Shown here: positions 63,678 to 64,000 of the stretch, in pieces
Numbering within the stretch: position 1 is the first letter of the stretch
Layout of the letters: each line of letters starts with the position of its first letter
NCBI GenBank assembly: GCA_016490735.1
Contig: JAEMWC010000038.1
Span: 1-64,000, forward strand
DNA from: Pachyseris speciosa
Taxonomy: Eukaryota > Cnidaria > Anthozoa > Scleractinia > Pachyseridae
Reading direction: 5' to 3'
DNA: 64,000 nt
Notes under the pieces: model-generated
The model's input: only the letters and a program-made list of their open reading frames with translations
The model's database searches: none
What the model was told of the DNA's origin: nothing
Made by a program: the position numbers and the translations under genes

Positions 63678-64000
63678 ATGGAAAAAATTATCGAAACTAG
63701 TAGTAATATGGACAAGAAAAGTCTCAAAAAATTGAGCAAATCCAAGCTAATCGAACTGCTGTTGAAGCAGCAGAAAAAGCCTAAAGTTATTATAGTTGAT
63801 GACATAAAACCTGTACCTAAACCAAGAACAAGACCAATTCCCGCCCCAAGGACGAAAAGACCAACTGTGAAAGAATTGGTTGATTATTTTGAGAGGAAAA
63901 GATTACCAGCTCCACCTGCTGAATGGTTGGAAGAAATAGAGCAATTGAAAAAGAGACCAATTCCCGCCCCAAGAGCCAAACAGGTGATTCAGAGACCAAC
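63678..64000 (+). CDS. Start of probable protein-primed DNA polymerase (PolB), partial
   Basis: MEKIIETSSNMDKKSLKKLS opens a charged N-terminal region with repeated proline motifs (RPIPAPRTK, KRPIPAPRAK) and ELVDYFERKRLPAPP. Such PIPAPR-rich leaders precede PolB in invertebrate Polintons, which is why I propose it. No polymerase motif is in the window, so another large gene is possible. The frame is open to the window end. TATAGAT lies 16 nt before the ATG. Confidence 0.5.
   Translation, partial: MEKIIETSSNMDKKSLKKLSKSKLIELLLKQQKKPKVIIVDDIKPVPKPRTRPIPAPRTKRPTVKELVDYFERKRLPAPPAEWLEEIEQLKKRPIPAPRAKQVIQRP

Larger units (their letters stand above)
48628..64000. mobile_element. Polinton/Maverick virus-like element, left 15 kb
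   Basis: Defined by its gene set: packaging ATPase, major and minor capsid proteins, adenain-like protease, retroviral-type integrase with chromodomain, a PLA2-like and a protein VI-like protein, fibres, and a probable protein-primed polymerase start at the right edge. The left boundary is placed where AT-rich terminal repeats begin (AGTATAGTGTTTGGGGG). The matching right terminal repeat and 6-bp duplication are outside the window or not identified. Genes are closely packed with 8-40 bp gaps. Confidence 0.9.

Overview
The window is nuclear DNA of an animal, most likely a cnidarian and probably an anthozoan (coral or sea anemone). This rests on AT-rich DNA with GT-AG introns, Pol III-type SINEs, Penelope-like retroelements with GIY-YIG endonucleases, a THAP transposase, a YqaJ exonuclease relic, an L1/Tx1-type LINE and a Polinton/Maverick. 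The species assignment is inference. Almost everything recognisable is mobile or repetitive. One small host-like gene is supported: a three-exon minus-strand gene at 32.2-36.0 kb.

Layout, 1-24 kb: a Penelope fragment, a pair of tRNA-Thr-derived SINE units, a 2.3-kb satellite of about 100-bp units (4.6-6.9 kb) ending in a large hairpin, and then a mosaic of duplicated blocks (A 9.9-10.8 and 13.7-14.6 kb; B 10.8-13.3 and 17.6-19.6 kb; C 14.7-15.9 and 16.3-17.5 kb) joined at TA microsatellites. A dead THAP/DDE transposase (21.0-24.2 kb) is split by a SINE array flanked by a 10-bp target duplication.

24-48 kb: nested elements whose borders can be read from target-site duplications. A TTAA MITE sits in a minisatellite. 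A 3-kb CAGAGCGG-ended element contains a Penelope insertion with a 14-bp duplication and hammerhead-like motifs. A YqaJ relic follows. A SINE sits in a dead LINE. A MITE is inserted into another copy of itself. A second Penelope 3' end follows. A nearly full-length LINE (38.3-47.2 kb, minus strand) is split by a 3.9-kb TIR element with a 9-bp duplication. A Harbinger-type MITE lies just before the Polinton.

48.6-64 kb: the left 15 kb of a Polinton-type virus-like element, running off the window. Its order is: terminal repeats; VLTF3-like transcription factor (+); small membrane protein (-); two collagen-like, tail-fibre-like proteins (-); small protein (-); FtsK/A32-type packaging ATPase (-); coiled-coil protein, minor capsid, AT-hook protein, major capsid, protein VI-like, adenain-like protease, zinc ribbon, PLA2-like protein, integrase with chromodomain, Bro-N plus PD-(D/E)XK nuclease, AT-hook/zinc-finger protein, and the start of a probable protein-primed DNA polymerase (all +). 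The virion-type genes share a start-proximal motif, TCTAA, 15-17 nt upstream of the ATG. The replication/integration-side genes lack it. Together with the VLTF3-like gene this suggests a poxvirus/virophage-like late transcription programme inside an animal Polinton. Many genes carry single-base breaks, mostly in short homopolymer runs, so decay and assembly error must be told apart before calling the element dead.
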